35,818 nt of DNA from the NCBI GenBank assembly GCA_002419145.1, contig DIFN01000026.1:1-35818 (forward strand). Direction: 5' to 3'. The position numbers and the translations under genes are program-made. Positions 25,630 through 33,441 of the stretch are shown one piece after another. The DNA comes from Mageeibacillus sp. UBA5747 (lineage in GTDB: Bacteria; Bacillota; Clostridia; Saccharofermentanales; UBA5734). The notes under the pieces are model-generated. The model saw only the letters and a program-made list of their open reading frames with translations, searched no databases and was not told where the DNA came from. Position 1 is the first letter of the stretch. The number at the start of each line of letters is the position of its first letter.

Positions 25630-26848
25630 TCCTGGCCCAGTAGCGCTTGGTGTCGGCAAATGATCGGGCGTGCACCTGGACCTTGCGATGATAGGTTTCC
25701 AGTTCGTGCCGGATTTTCATGAATTCTGGATTGCCGAAAAACACACAGACGGCAGGCAAAGTCTGGTCCAGACCCTGGCGCATCTGTTCGATTTTCTCCT
25801 CGTACAAATCAGGCTGGGTGATTTTCAAAAGGAGCGGTTTGTAGCGGACCCAGCCGATGCAGGCTTTGAGGAAACGATTGATGATGGCTTCGGAATTGGC
25901 TTCAATCCGGTGCAGGTGAATGGGCAGCACACCATCGAGCAGATGGTTGTAGGTAGAAAATCCGTCATGGAAAGCATAACAGGGGATTCGCAGCACTTTC
26001 CGTTCGCCCAGGCAGGTGCTAAGGAACGTATCTTCGCCCCGGGCATTGGGTGGATTGTAAAAAGGGAAGACCCGCTCAGGCTGGGTCAGATTGATGCACA
26101 GGTTCGAGCCTGAGATAAATTTGGCATGGTTAACTTCCTCGACTTCCACAGCATCCTCAGACGTCAGGACAGCGGTGCTGGCATAGGTGACCCCACCGTT
26201 GGCCATGACCTTTCTGGTGGTCTCCCAAGTGACAATGTCATTGCTGATTGCCTCGATGAATATGCGAAAGGTCTCCTCGTCGAGCAGATCGTTGAATGTG
26301 ATTGAGGGAATCGGCGAGATGTAGCCGCAATGGTGACCATACGTGATATCAGCCTTTACAATAGCCCTGAGGTGGCATGACAAGATATGCTGTCCGCTCC
26401 AGATTGCTGTTTGACGGGATTTGGTGACTGCCAGCGGATATTCATCATCATCGAGAAAAATCAAATAGTCCATGCCATGTTTCATCGCCTGATAGAGGAT
26501 GATGTTGCGCATGGCAGCATAGCCACGGCCGAAAACTTGACCGCATTGCTTGTTCGTGAGGACATTCCGATCCGTCAAATCAGCGATGGTGGCTTTGATT
26601 TCTGGTTCGCCAATGAAATGGACTTCGTCTACCAGCTTGAGCAGTTCAGCTTTGATTCGGGTAAAATCTGTTGCCTTGGATTTCTGGTAATTGAGGTCAT
26701 AGGCGACGAACAGGTTAAGCTGCACCAACTGATCCTTGACCAGACCAGATTCCATCCAGTTGTAGATATACGTTTTCAAAACCTTACGGAAGCTCTTCCG
26801 TCCGGTGGCAAATCCAATTCCCACTTTGACCACGTGTGACTTGTCCAT
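25592..26848 (-). CDS. GT-A-type glycosyltransferase-like protein
   Basis: The 418-aa soluble protein has the landmarks of GT-A (GT2-like) glycosyltransferases: FLDDDEYP at 131-138 as the metal/nucleotide-sugar DxD motif, GEDTFL at 271-276 as the catalytic ED motif, and a following His294. There is no signal peptide or obvious membrane helix, so it probably acts at the inner face of the membrane or in the cytoplasm. I use ATG 26848, behind AGGAGG at 5-nt spacing, instead of an in-frame ATG 138 bp upstream that has no good site. It stands alone, without other cell-envelope genes, and converges on the GGDEF/HD-GYP gene with a 38-bp overlap. The acceptor and sugar are unknown. Confidence 0.75.
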   Translation of the reverse strand: MDKSHVVKVGIGFATGRKSFRKVLKTYIYNWMESGLVKDQLVQLNLFVAYDLNYQKSKATDFTRIKAELLKLVDEVHFIGEPEIKATIADLTDRNVLTNKQCGQVFGRGYAAMRNIILYQAMKHGMDYLIFLDDDEYPLAVTKSRQTAIWSGQHILSCHLRAIVKADITYGHHCGYISPIPSITFNDLLDEETFRIFIEAISNDIVTWETTRKVMANGGVTYASTAVLTSEDAVEVEEVNHAKFISGSNLCINLTQPERVFPFYNPPNARGEDTFLSTCLGERKVLRIPCYAFHDGFSTYNHLLDGVLPIHLHRIEANSEAIINRFLKACIGWVRYKPLLLKITQPDLYEEKIEQMRQGLDQTLPAVCVFFGNPEFMKIRHELETYHRKVQVHARSFADTKRYWARITQDFDAAKLDP

Positions 26849-27017
26849 TTTACCTCCTGGGTCGTCGTGAATAAACGGTTTGAGTGCGTTGCTTTGCGCA
26901 TTTCTGTTGAACTTGGCAACAACCTGATCCAAAATAGGGTGATCAGGTGAAAAAATCCGGACTAGGCAGCTCACGGATGGTTTCACCTTCTATTTTACAC
27001 CCGGAGGCTATGATCCT

Positions 27018-27737
27018 ATGCCAGAAAAATTTGAAACACCCGTTTACGCCCGGATTGCCCTTGATCTTGCCCGCAAAATTGCCGCGGGTGAACTGGCAGC
27101 AGGCAGTCGCCTGTCCGGACGTTCGCTTTTGAGCAGCACCTATCGAGTGTCTCCTGAAACCATTCGGCGCTCCATGCACCTGCTGGAAGACATGGCCATT
27201 GTCCGGGCAGAGTCAAAGATCGGTTATGTCGTCTTGTCTCAAGAACAGGCCCAACGGTATGTCGAGCGTTTCAGGACGCAGGTGGATCTCCAGTCTGTCC
27301 GCAACGAAATCGAATCGCTGCTTCTGGATAAGCAGCGAATTGAAAACAGGATCTACCAGTTGATGGATTACCTGGCTCGCCAGGCCGATCGCCTGACCAG
27401 TGTCAATCCGATCTACCCCTGCGAAATCCTGGTTGAGAGTCAATCACCTTTGGTTGGCCGCACCCTGTCTGAGACAAAGTTCTGGCAAAACACCGGCGGG
27501 ACCATCGTCGCCATCCGCCGCGAAGGACGGACGATCTACTCACCAGGTCCTTATGCCGTTTTCCTGCCCGGCGACTTGCTGCTGATCACCGGCGATGCGA
27601 GTGTGGAGCAGCGTGTGCTGGACTACATCAGCCAATCCACCAAGATAGCTGACTCAGGCGATACTGCCCAGAATGGCCGATTTGGTGACGATACCCAAAA
27701 GGCGTCCGTCCTGAGTGACGGCGATCGGGTAAGGTGA
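27018..27737 (+). CDS. busR: GntR-type repressor with RCK_C (TrkA_C) domain, BusR-like
   Basis: The 239-aa regulator has an N-terminal GntR winged helix (about 8-75, with SGRSLLSSTYRVSPETIRRSMHLL split over the recognition region), a coiled-coil helix (80-125) and a C-terminal RCK_C/TrkA_C domain (about 130-205, PLVGRTLSETKFWQNTGG). This architecture is that of BusR, which binds c-di-AMP and represses the glycine-betaine transporter operon in lactic acid bacteria. The transporter operon lies right beside it, convergent, with an 84-bp 3' overlap (27654-27737). The last roughly 28 residues are coded opposite the CBS end of opuAA and look like a non-conserved tail. The start has GGAGG at 10-nt spacing. 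Confidence 0.88.
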   Translation: MPEKFETPVYARIALDLARKIAAGELAAGSRLSGRSLLSSTYRVSPETIRRSMHLLEDMAIVRAESKIGYVVLSQEQAQRYVERFRTQVDLQSVRNEIESLLLDKQRIENRIYQLMDYLARQADRLTSVNPIYPCEILVESQSPLVGRTLSETKFWQNTGGTIVAIRREGRTIYSPGPYAVFLPGDLLLITGDASVEQRVLDYISQSTKIADSGDTAQNGRFGDDTQKASVLSDGDRVR

Positions 27738-28823
27738 CTTCTGGGCCAGCGGCACCAATTCACTGACCGTCGTTGATGGATCAACCTGGATGATGTCAGG
27801 AAGCAGGATCGATTCCAGCGTCTGCTTGTCCTTGATCGCCTGCAAGGTATCCTGCAAATTTACGATCCCTTTGAATTGCAGGGACTGATCCATGACAAAG
27901 GCACTGGAAACGCCGTTCAGACGCATTTCCTGCAGAGCCAGCTTGGGGCCGTCACGCAGCTGGACCAGACAACCCGGCAAATGCATGATGCTCCGAACAG
28001 AGAGAACCTGGGTCTTGTCAACACCGGTGATGAAGTGTTCGACATACTCGTTGGCTGGCATCGTCAGAATTTCTTCCGGTGTACCAATCTGAACTATTTT
28101 CGAGTCCTTCATGATGGCTACCCGGTCCCCGATCTTGAAGGCTTCCTGAATGTCATGCGTGATGAAAACGATCGTTTTTTGCAGCTTCTGCTGCAAATTC
28201 AAAAGCTCATACTGCATGTCCCGGCGCACGATCGGATCGAGTGCTGAGAAAGCTTCATCCATCAGGAGGATCTCTGGATCATTGGCCAACGCCCGCGCCA
28301 GGCCGACGCGCTGTTTCATACCACCACTGAGCGACTGAATGGGTTCATTTTCATAACCAGCCAGGCCGACCATCTCAATCATCTCCAGGGCCTTTTTCCG
28401 GCTGTCCGGGCGACTTTCCCCACGGACCCGCAGGCCAAAGGCAACATTGTCGATGACGTTTTTGTGTGGTAGCAGGGCGAAATTCTGGAACACCATGGCA
28501 ATTTTTTTGCGGCGTAATTCGCGCAGCTGGTCCCGGTTGTATTCACAGATGTCCTCGCCGTCGATCTCGATGCTGCCGGCCGTAGGCCGATGTAGCAAGT
28601 TGAGACAGCGGATCAAGGTGGACTTGCCGCTGCCTGACAACCCGATGATGACAAAGACCTCTCCTTTATTGACGGAAAAACTGGCGTCATGGACACCGAC
28701 AACATGACCAGTCTGCTGCATGACTTCCTGCTTATCAAACTGGTTTCCCAGGGTCTCAAGGACTTTGCTGCCCTTGGACCCGAAAATTTTACTAACGTGT
28801 TTAACTTCAATTTTTGCTGGCAT
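27654..28823 (-). CDS. opuAA: Glycine betaine/osmoprotectant ABC transporter ATP-binding protein with CBS pair
   Basis: The 389-aa ATPase of the OpuA/ProV family powers uptake of glycine betaine or a similar solute. Walker A is GLSGSGKS at 61-68, followed by signature LSGGMKQRVGLARAL and Walker B ILLMDEAFSALDP. The C-terminal 115 residues form two CBS motifs, typical of OpuAA and known in OpuA to sense ionic strength. It is the last gene of the operon, with AAGGAAGG before the ATG and only 1 bp after the permease stop. The 3' end overlaps the busR-like gene on the other strand by 84 bp. Confidence 0.95.
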   Translation of the reverse strand: MPAKIEVKHVSKIFGSKGSKVLETLGNQFDKQEVMQQTGHVVGVHDASFSVNKGEVFVIIGLSGSGKSTLIRCLNLLHRPTAGSIEIDGEDICEYNRDQLRELRRKKIAMVFQNFALLPHKNVIDNVAFGLRVRGESRPDSRKKALEMIEMVGLAGYENEPIQSLSGGMKQRVGLARALANDPEILLMDEAFSALDPIVRRDMQYELLNLQQKLQKTIVFITHDIQEAFKIGDRVAIMKDSKIVQIGTPEEILTMPANEYVEHFITGVDKTQVLSVRSIMHLPGCLVQLRDGPKLALQEMRLNGVSSAFVMDQSLQFKGIVNLQDTLQAIKDKQTLESILLPDIIQVDPSTTVSELVPLAQKSPYPIAVTQDGRLLGIVTKSAILGSIA

Positions 28824-28824
28824 A

Positions 28825-29700
28825 TCAGGCCTTCCTTGTCTGGTTGTATGACAAGCTCTTGGCCAGTCCCTGGGTCAGTCGGTCAATAACGATGGCAATG
28901 AAGACAATTGACAGTCCAGCCTCAAAGCCTCGGCCCACTTCCAGCCGGTTGATGGCGATCAGGACTTCCGTGCCCAGTCCCCTGGCCCCGATCATGGATG
29001 AAGTGACAACCATGGCGACGGCCATCATGGTCGTCTGGTTGATTCCAGTCAGGATGGTGGGTGCAGCCTGAGGCAGTTTGACCTGGACCAAGGCTTGTAT
29101 CTTGGTGGTGCCAAAGGCCTTAGCTGCTTCGAGCGTTTCCTGGTCAACGTGGAGCACGGCATGACTGGTAAGGCGTATGACCGGAGGCAAAGCATAGATC
29201 AGTGTTGCAAAGACAGCAGGGACGCGGCCGAGACCGAAAAAGGAGACAGCTGGGATCAGGTAGACCCAGCTCGGCATCGTCTGCATGGCGTCGAGTATAA
29301 CCACTGAAAAACGTTCCACTTTCTTGTTCTCGGCCATCAAAATGCCATAGGGCAGTCCGATGAGGAGGGCAAACACGACCGAGACAAAGACAATTGCCAG
29401 GGTATAGACCATCAAGTCCCAGTAGCCGAAAAGGCCAATCACCAGGATCATGACTCCGTAGCTAATGGCTGATCCGACGCGGCGGATGGCCAGATAGCCA
29501 CCCGCCATGATGAGCAGGATCAAAACCCACCAGGGGATTAAAAACAGGATGTCCTGGGCTAGATTGAGGAAAAAAGAGATGAAAGTATTGACCCCGTCGA
29601 AAAATCCTGCAAACTGTCTGCTGATGGCCTTGATTCCAGCATCAATGGGTGTTGCAATATCCAACGACCAACTTTCGGGGAATTTGATCAGACCGTCCAT
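28825..29700 (-). CDS. opuAB: Glycine betaine ABC transporter permease
   Basis: This 291-aa inner-membrane permease of the ProW/OpuAB family has about six to seven hydrophobic helices and an amphipathic N-terminal segment. The coupling region contains AAKAFGTTKIQALVQVKLPQA, the EAA loop that contacts the ATPase, and the next segment IGARGLGTEVLIAINRL is also typical of the family. The start has AGAGG eight bases upstream. It is flanked by opuAC (3 bp) and opuAA (1 bp) in a tightly packed operon. Binding protein and permease are separate chains here, as in Bacillus OpuA, not fused as in Lactococcus BusAB. Confidence 0.94.
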   Translation of the reverse strand: MDGLIKFPESWSLDIATPIDAGIKAISRQFAGFFDGVNTFISFFLNLAQDILFLIPWWVLILLIMAGGYLAIRRVGSAISYGVMILVIGLFGYWDLMVYTLAIVFVSVVFALLIGLPYGILMAENKKVERFSVVILDAMQTMPSWVYLIPAVSFFGLGRVPAVFATLIYALPPVIRLTSHAVLHVDQETLEAAKAFGTTKIQALVQVKLPQAAPTILTGINQTTMMAVAMVVTSSMIGARGLGTEVLIAINRLEVGRGFEAGLSIVFIAIVIDRLTQGLAKSLSYNQTRKA

Positions 29701-29703
29701 GGA

Positions 29704-30726
29704 TCAGGCCTCTTTCGCCAAAGCTTCCGTGACTTTATTCTTTACATTGGCATCGGTCAGCCAGGCTGTGAGCAGCTCCGGGTGATCCTTGAGCATCCGG
29801 ATGGCCGCCTGATCGGTGTTCAGACCTTCGGAATTCATGATAGCCAGACCGGCTGCAGTCAGCGCGCTGCTGGTTTCGTAATGGGACAGGAATTCAACGA
29901 TTTCCGGATGGGTTTTTTCCAGTTCAGCGTTCACGACAACGGTGACACGGTTGGCCGGGAAAGCAGTCAGACCGGCATTCATAGCCTCTTCATCGCCGGT
30001 ATAGGGCTCGTCATCGAGCAAGACCAGATCATACTGGCCACTGATCCAGGTCGGGGCCCAATAGTAGCCAACCCACGGCTCGCCCTTTTCATAGGCTGAA
30101 ACCAGGGATGCCGCCAGAGCAGCATCTGAACCAGGCTGGAAATAGTTAAAGGTATCGGCAAACCCATAAGCGTTGAATTTGTTGGACAGAATCTTGTCAA
30201 CACCCCAACCAGAAATCGCACCATAGATGCGGCCCTTATTGGGTTCTTCCGGATCCGCAAAGACATCGCTATAGCTCAACAGATCCTTGACCGTTTTCAG
30301 ATCCGGGGCCATGGGATCAATCCCGCGTTCGGGATCACCTTCGATGACATAGCGCGGTACATAAAGACCCTGGGCATTGTCGTCAAAATTGACGGATACT
30401 TCCTTGACCACTCCGGAAGCCAAATCTTCCTTATAGGATGCAATGTTTTCGCTCCAGACCTCTGTATAGATCTGGATATCATTTTCCAGCAGGGCTTTCC
30501 AAGTGATCGGTGTGGTGCCTGTTACCTGTTCAGTCTGTACGCCATAGCCGTTCTTGAGAATGTAGGAGACGATCGAATTGTGCAACTGGATGCTGTCCCA
30601 GCCAGCATCAGCCAATTTCAGAACAACCGGTTCTTCTTTCCTGGCACAACCTGCTGCACCAACGGTCATCAGCAACAGTGCCGTGATCATGATCAAGACT
30701 GTGAAAAGTTTCTGTTTGGACTTCAT
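29704..30726 (-). CDS. opuAC: Glycine betaine-binding lipoprotein
   Basis: The 340-aa substrate-binding lipoprotein has an N-terminal Lys-rich signal, a hydrophobic core and the lipobox GAAGC. The mature domain resembles OpuAC/ProX-type binding proteins, with several Trp/Tyr residues suited to an aromatic cage for quaternary amines (TEVWSENIASY, VGYYWAPTW). I prefer ATG 30726; an ATG 18 bp upstream contains the GGAGG ribosome binding site itself (11-nt spacing to the chosen ATG; a TTG directly before it would give 8). It is the first gene of the opuAC-AB-AA operon, an order unlike the more common ATPase-first OpuA operons. Confidence 0.92.
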   Translation of the reverse strand: MKSKQKLFTVLIMITALLLMTVGAAGCARKEEPVVLKLADAGWDSIQLHNSIVSYILKNGYGVQTEQVTGTTPITWKALLENDIQIYTEVWSENIASYKEDLASGVVKEVSVNFDDNAQGLYVPRYVIEGDPERGIDPMAPDLKTVKDLLSYSDVFADPEEPNKGRIYGAISGWGVDKILSNKFNAYGFADTFNYFQPGSDAALAASLVSAYEKGEPWVGYYWAPTWISGQYDLVLLDDEPYTGDEEAMNAGLTAFPANRVTVVVNAELEKTHPEIVEFLSHYETSSALTAAGLAIMNSEGLNTDQAAIRMLKDHPELLTAWLTDANVKNKVTEALAKEA

Positions 30727-30783
30727 CAAATGAGTGACCTCCATGTTGTGAATTCGTTTAGCCGTTTAGCATTTATTGTGTGA

Positions 30784-30807
30784 CAACTTGCAATTAGCTA
30801 CAAGTTG
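30784..30807. promoter_or_regulatory. Dyad at the opuAC transcription start, candidate BusR operator
   Basis: CAACTTG (30784-30790) and CAAGTTG (30801-30807) form a perfect 7-bp inverted repeat with a 10-bp spacer. It lies directly downstream of the opuAC -10, at about +1 to +24, which is a repressor position. Assignment to the BusR-like protein rests on gene neighbourhood. Confidence 0.5.
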
Positions 30808-30814
30808 CTAGGTT

Positions 30815-30843
30815 ATAATACCATCATAAAAGCCTGTTGGCAA
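30815..30843 (-). promoter_or_regulatory. Promoter of the opuAC-AB-AA operon
   Basis: On the minus strand TTGCCA (30838-30843), a 17-bp spacer and TATTAT (30815-30820) each match the sigma-A consensus in five of six positions. The transcription start would fall near 30808. The rest of the gap to 31027 holds the small repeats described at 30916-31019, with no gene. Confidence 0.65.
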
Positions 30844-30915
30844 ATCAGGGTGATGGGAACAGGTGCTAAAGACAGGCAAAGGAGAGGAAAAGTGGCTGCT
30901 TGCAGGGGGACTGAT

Positions 30916-30945
30916 TTGACTGGCGAGACAAATTCAACCAGTCAA
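30916..30945. repeat. Hairpin between DUF1836 gene and opuAC promoter
   Basis: TTGACTGG (30916-30923) and CCAGTCAA (30938-30945) form a perfect 8-bp stem around 14 nt. It may end the DUF1836 transcript, although no T-run is visible on the minus strand. AGACCTTGCGC is repeated just beside it at 30947-30957 and at 31009-31019. Confidence 0.4.
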
Positions 30946-31027
30946 TAGACCTTGCGCCAAGCCGCCCGTGCCAGTCAGCTTCCTGATCAGACAATTTTTT
31001 CGAATCGGAGACCTTGCGCTCAAGCGA

Positions 31028-31564
31028 TTATCCACGTGTCAGCAGCTCGAGTTTTTCCCCGCACAGGATCTTGCTGGCTGTAGCTTCCAGGGCGGCTTGC
31101 AGGGGTGAATTCTGAGTGCGTCGTGTCAAAACCAGGCGCCAGACTATAGCCTGCGTAACGCAGAATTCGCGGTACTGAGCTTCGACCTGCCGCGCGTGGT
31201 CCGAGCTTAAGTCCGTCCTAGCATCGGTGCTGGCATTTGGTGCCAGCAATTTTTTTAATTCGTCCTGTGACAGGGCTTGCTTCAGGGTGCAAATCATGAT
31301 CAGCTGCGCCAGCAAGGCCCGGCTGTATTTTTTACCATGAGGCCGGGCGATCAGGCCGCTTTTGACGTAATTATTGACCATGGCTGGGGTCAGGAATTTC
31401 CCCTGGGCGTACAAGGGCTTGCAGAGTCGTTCGACATACGTAATGACTTGGTCCATGTATAGCCCCATATCTGGCAACTGCTCCCAAGTCGCAGGCTGGA
31501 AAACAGACCAGTCGGCTGGTTCAGGCAGTGTGTTCGATTGGATATCCCGAGTCGTCTTAGCCAT
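31028..31564 (-). CDS. DUF1836-family protein
   Basis: The 178-aa cytoplasmic protein matches the DUF1836 family seen in Bacillota, with the diagnostic run DMGLYMDQVITYVER, then LTPAMVNNYVKSGLI (helix-turn-helix-like) and KKYSRALLAQLIMICTLKQ. The layout recalls MerR-like DNA-binding folds, so a regulatory role is plausible but unproven. I use ATG 31564, preceded by AAGAGG at 6 nt; the double ATG 18 bp upstream lacks a site. It is transcribed divergently from the SGNH hydrolase across a 148-bp region with CTAG-centred dyads, which it might recognise itself. Confidence 0.85.
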   Translation of the reverse strand: MAKTTRDIQSNTLPEPADWSVFQPATWEQLPDMGLYMDQVITYVERLCKPLYAQGKFLTPAMVNNYVKSGLIARPHGKKYSRALLAQLIMICTLKQALSQDELKKLLAPNASTDARTDLSSDHARQVEAQYREFCVTQAIVWRLVLTRRTQNSPLQAALEATASKILCGEKLELLTRG

Positions 31565-31578
31565 GGAAAACCTCTTCA

Positions 31579-31687
31579 TCATCTAGGATGAGTCATTTTA
31601 TCATAGAATATCAGGTTCTAGAAAGAGTTATTCGAGGGCGAGTTGACAAGGTAAGGAATATTATATAATCTAGTAATATAAACTAGA
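31579..31687. promoter_or_regulatory. CTAG-centred dyads in the DUF1836/SGNH divergent region
   Basis: Three symmetric elements carry CTAG: TCATC-TAG-GATGA (31579-31591), TTCTAGAA (31616-31623) and TCTAGT-N7-ACTAGA (31669-31687). The last overlaps the -10 and start region of the SGNH gene and the first lies over the 5' end of the DUF1836 transcript, so one factor could control both genes. Confidence 0.4.
31643..31669 (+). promoter_or_regulatory. Probable promoter of the SGNH hydrolase gene
   Basis: A perfect TTGACA (31643-31648) and a perfect TATAAT (31664-31669) are separated by only 15 bp, shorter than the optimal 17, about 45 bp upstream of the start. The short spacer may make the promoter weak or dependent on a spacer-remodelling regulator. 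Confidence 0.5.
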
Positions 31688-31712
31688 TGAGAGCTCAAGG
31701 GGAATAAGAATC

Positions 31713-32429
31713 ATGATATCTTCGATCCACATTTGGGGCGATTCGATTGGCAAAGGCGTCGTTTATGATGAATCCCGTGGCCGCTATGTCATGGCCAGTC
31801 GGCGTTGGACCACGCAAATTGAACAAAGTCTGGGAATTTCTTTGCAGAATCATGCTCGAATGGGGGCTGTCATCCGGGATGGGCTTTTATCGCTTGAACG
31901 TCAGAAGGATCTTTCAGGTGCCATTGCTGTCGTAGAATTTGGTGGCAATGATTGTGATTTACCCTGGTCCGAGGTAGCTGACACGCCTGACCAGGACCAT
32001 CCGGCCAAAGTCCCCGTGGATCTTTTCCGCAGTTTGCTGGGGCAATTCGTCACCCAGGTTCGGGCCCTAGGCGCCAGGCCGCTTCTAGTAACGCCACCGC
32101 CTCTGGATGCTCCACGCTATTTTGCCTGGGTGACACGTGGACTGAATGCCGAGGCTGTAAAGCACTATCTTGGGGATATCCAGCATATCTATCGCTGGCA
32201 GGAACGTTACGCGATCGCCGTGCGGGATGTCGCCCAAAAGCTCAACTGCGAAATATTTGATTTGCGGGATGCCTTCCTGACCCAGCGGAACGTTGCCGCC
32301 TTTTTGTGTGTTGACGGCATTCACCCTAATGAACGCGGTCAGTCCCTGATTGCCCAGGCGATTTTGCAGCGGGACCATCGCTATTTTAAACCTGGTCTGG
32401 AAACGGTTCCGGATTTAGTCCTGGCCTGA
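31713..32429 (+). CDS. SGNH/GDSL-family hydrolase
   Basis: The 238-aa cytoplasmic esterase/lipase-like hydrolase shows GDS with the nucleophile Ser11 (block I), GGND at 77-80 (block III) and DGIHPN with Asp201 and His204 (block V). These complete the catalytic set of SGNH hydrolases. There is no signal peptide. The natural substrate may be an acylated sugar or small ester; nothing in the neighbourhood decides this. The last 15 bp overlap the end of a decayed GGDEF gene on the opposite strand. The ribosome binding site AAGGGGAA is rather distant from the ATG. Confidence 0.88.
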   Translation: MISSIHIWGDSIGKGVVYDESRGRYVMASRRWTTQIEQSLGISLQNHARMGAVIRDGLLSLERQKDLSGAIAVVEFGGNDCDLPWSEVADTPDQDHPAKVPVDLFRSLLGQFVTQVRALGARPLLVTPPPLDAPRYFAWVTRGLNAEAVKHYLGDIQHIYRWQERYAIAVRDVAQKLNCEIFDLRDAFLTQRNVAAFLCVDGIHPNERGQSLIAQAILQRDHRYFKPGLETVPDLVLA

Positions 32430-33426
32430 GTATGACATGAACTGGTTCTTGCCCTGATTTTTGGCTCTGTACATCGCGCTGTCAGCATATTTGACGAGAT
32501 CAGCACAAATGATGCTATCCTGGGGGTACCGAGCGCAGCCTATGCGGGCTGTTATTGGCCAGAATTCTGGTCCGAGTTCAAATGGCTTTGTGAAGAGTCC
32601 AAGGATTTTATGGGCAATCAATAATCAAGTGATTGCTTGGGAAACCCAGCATTTTCAAGGCGCCTTGGTTGATCTGGCGAATTTTGCTGGCATCGTCCAC
32701 CATGATCAGCCCTTCATTCATGATCCTCAGGATGTCAGGAACCGCATGTTCGGGATAGAGATTTATCAGTTGATATTTCTGGAGGGCAAACCAGATGCCG
32801 CCAATCGGGATCAGGATCGAGACGATGCCCATCGGCGGTCTATTCATGTGAGGCAGGATGACATCGGTCAGCGATCCGAGGATCAAGGCCAGGACCTGAC
32901 CGGAGATCATGATTCTGGCCTGATGCTTTTCACGGGTGTAAGCAGTTTTGCGCATCCAGACTGTGAGCAGGATCAGGCCAGCCAAGACATACGAGATATA
33001 ATAGATATTAAAAAACAACTTCAAGAGCAAACTTTGATCAGGCGGATTGAGAAATGCCCAGCCAAAATGGGTGAAGGCCATGGCACTGACCGTGACTGGA
33101 TCGGCCCAGAAATAAAGATAAATCGTGACTGCAGCTGGCAGATGGAGCAGGGTGATGCGCCAGATCTTGCGCAGCCAGCGGCCGTTGCCCGTCAGAATAA
33201 TGAAGAAGTGCAACAGCAGGCTATAGATGCTGCCCCAGGTCAAAGTTGACAGCCGGCGAAAAAACGCTGCCTTTTCCGCGGATGGGGCCAGACTCATCGG
33301 CACAAATAGTGCTGCCCAGATAGACAAGAGCACACAAACGACGAAAAACAGGCGATTGGTCAGCTGTTTCCGATCGATTTGCCAAACAAGAATGCCTATG
33401 ATGGCATAGACGAGGAAGCAGATCAT
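32415..33426 (-). pseudogene. Remnant of a 7TM-PAS-GGDEF diguanylate cyclase
   Basis: The upstream part (33426 to 32608, 272 aa) codes a seven-helix N-terminal sensor region of the histidine-kinase 7TM type and the first 30 or so residues of a PAS domain (NEGLIMVDDASKIRQINQGAL). It stops after MLGFPSNHLIIDCP. The downstream part (32621 to 32415, 68 aa, another frame) is the very end of a GGDEF domain (ARIGCARYPQDS, YADSAMYRAKNQGKNQF). The rest of PAS and most of GGDEF, including the catalytic motif, are missing between them. An internal deletion plus frameshift is the simplest reading. The ATG at 33426 has no Shine-Dalgarno site and lies 15 bp from the divergent LysR start, so the 5' end may also be altered. 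Confidence 0.8.
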
Positions 33427-33441
33427 GTAGGAGAAGGCACC

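Noticed and set aside
33379..33441. Upstream extension of the LysR gene
   Set aside because: The extra 21 codons have no ribosome binding site and would precede the canonical LysR N-terminus MTLQQLKYI, which has AGGAG before it.
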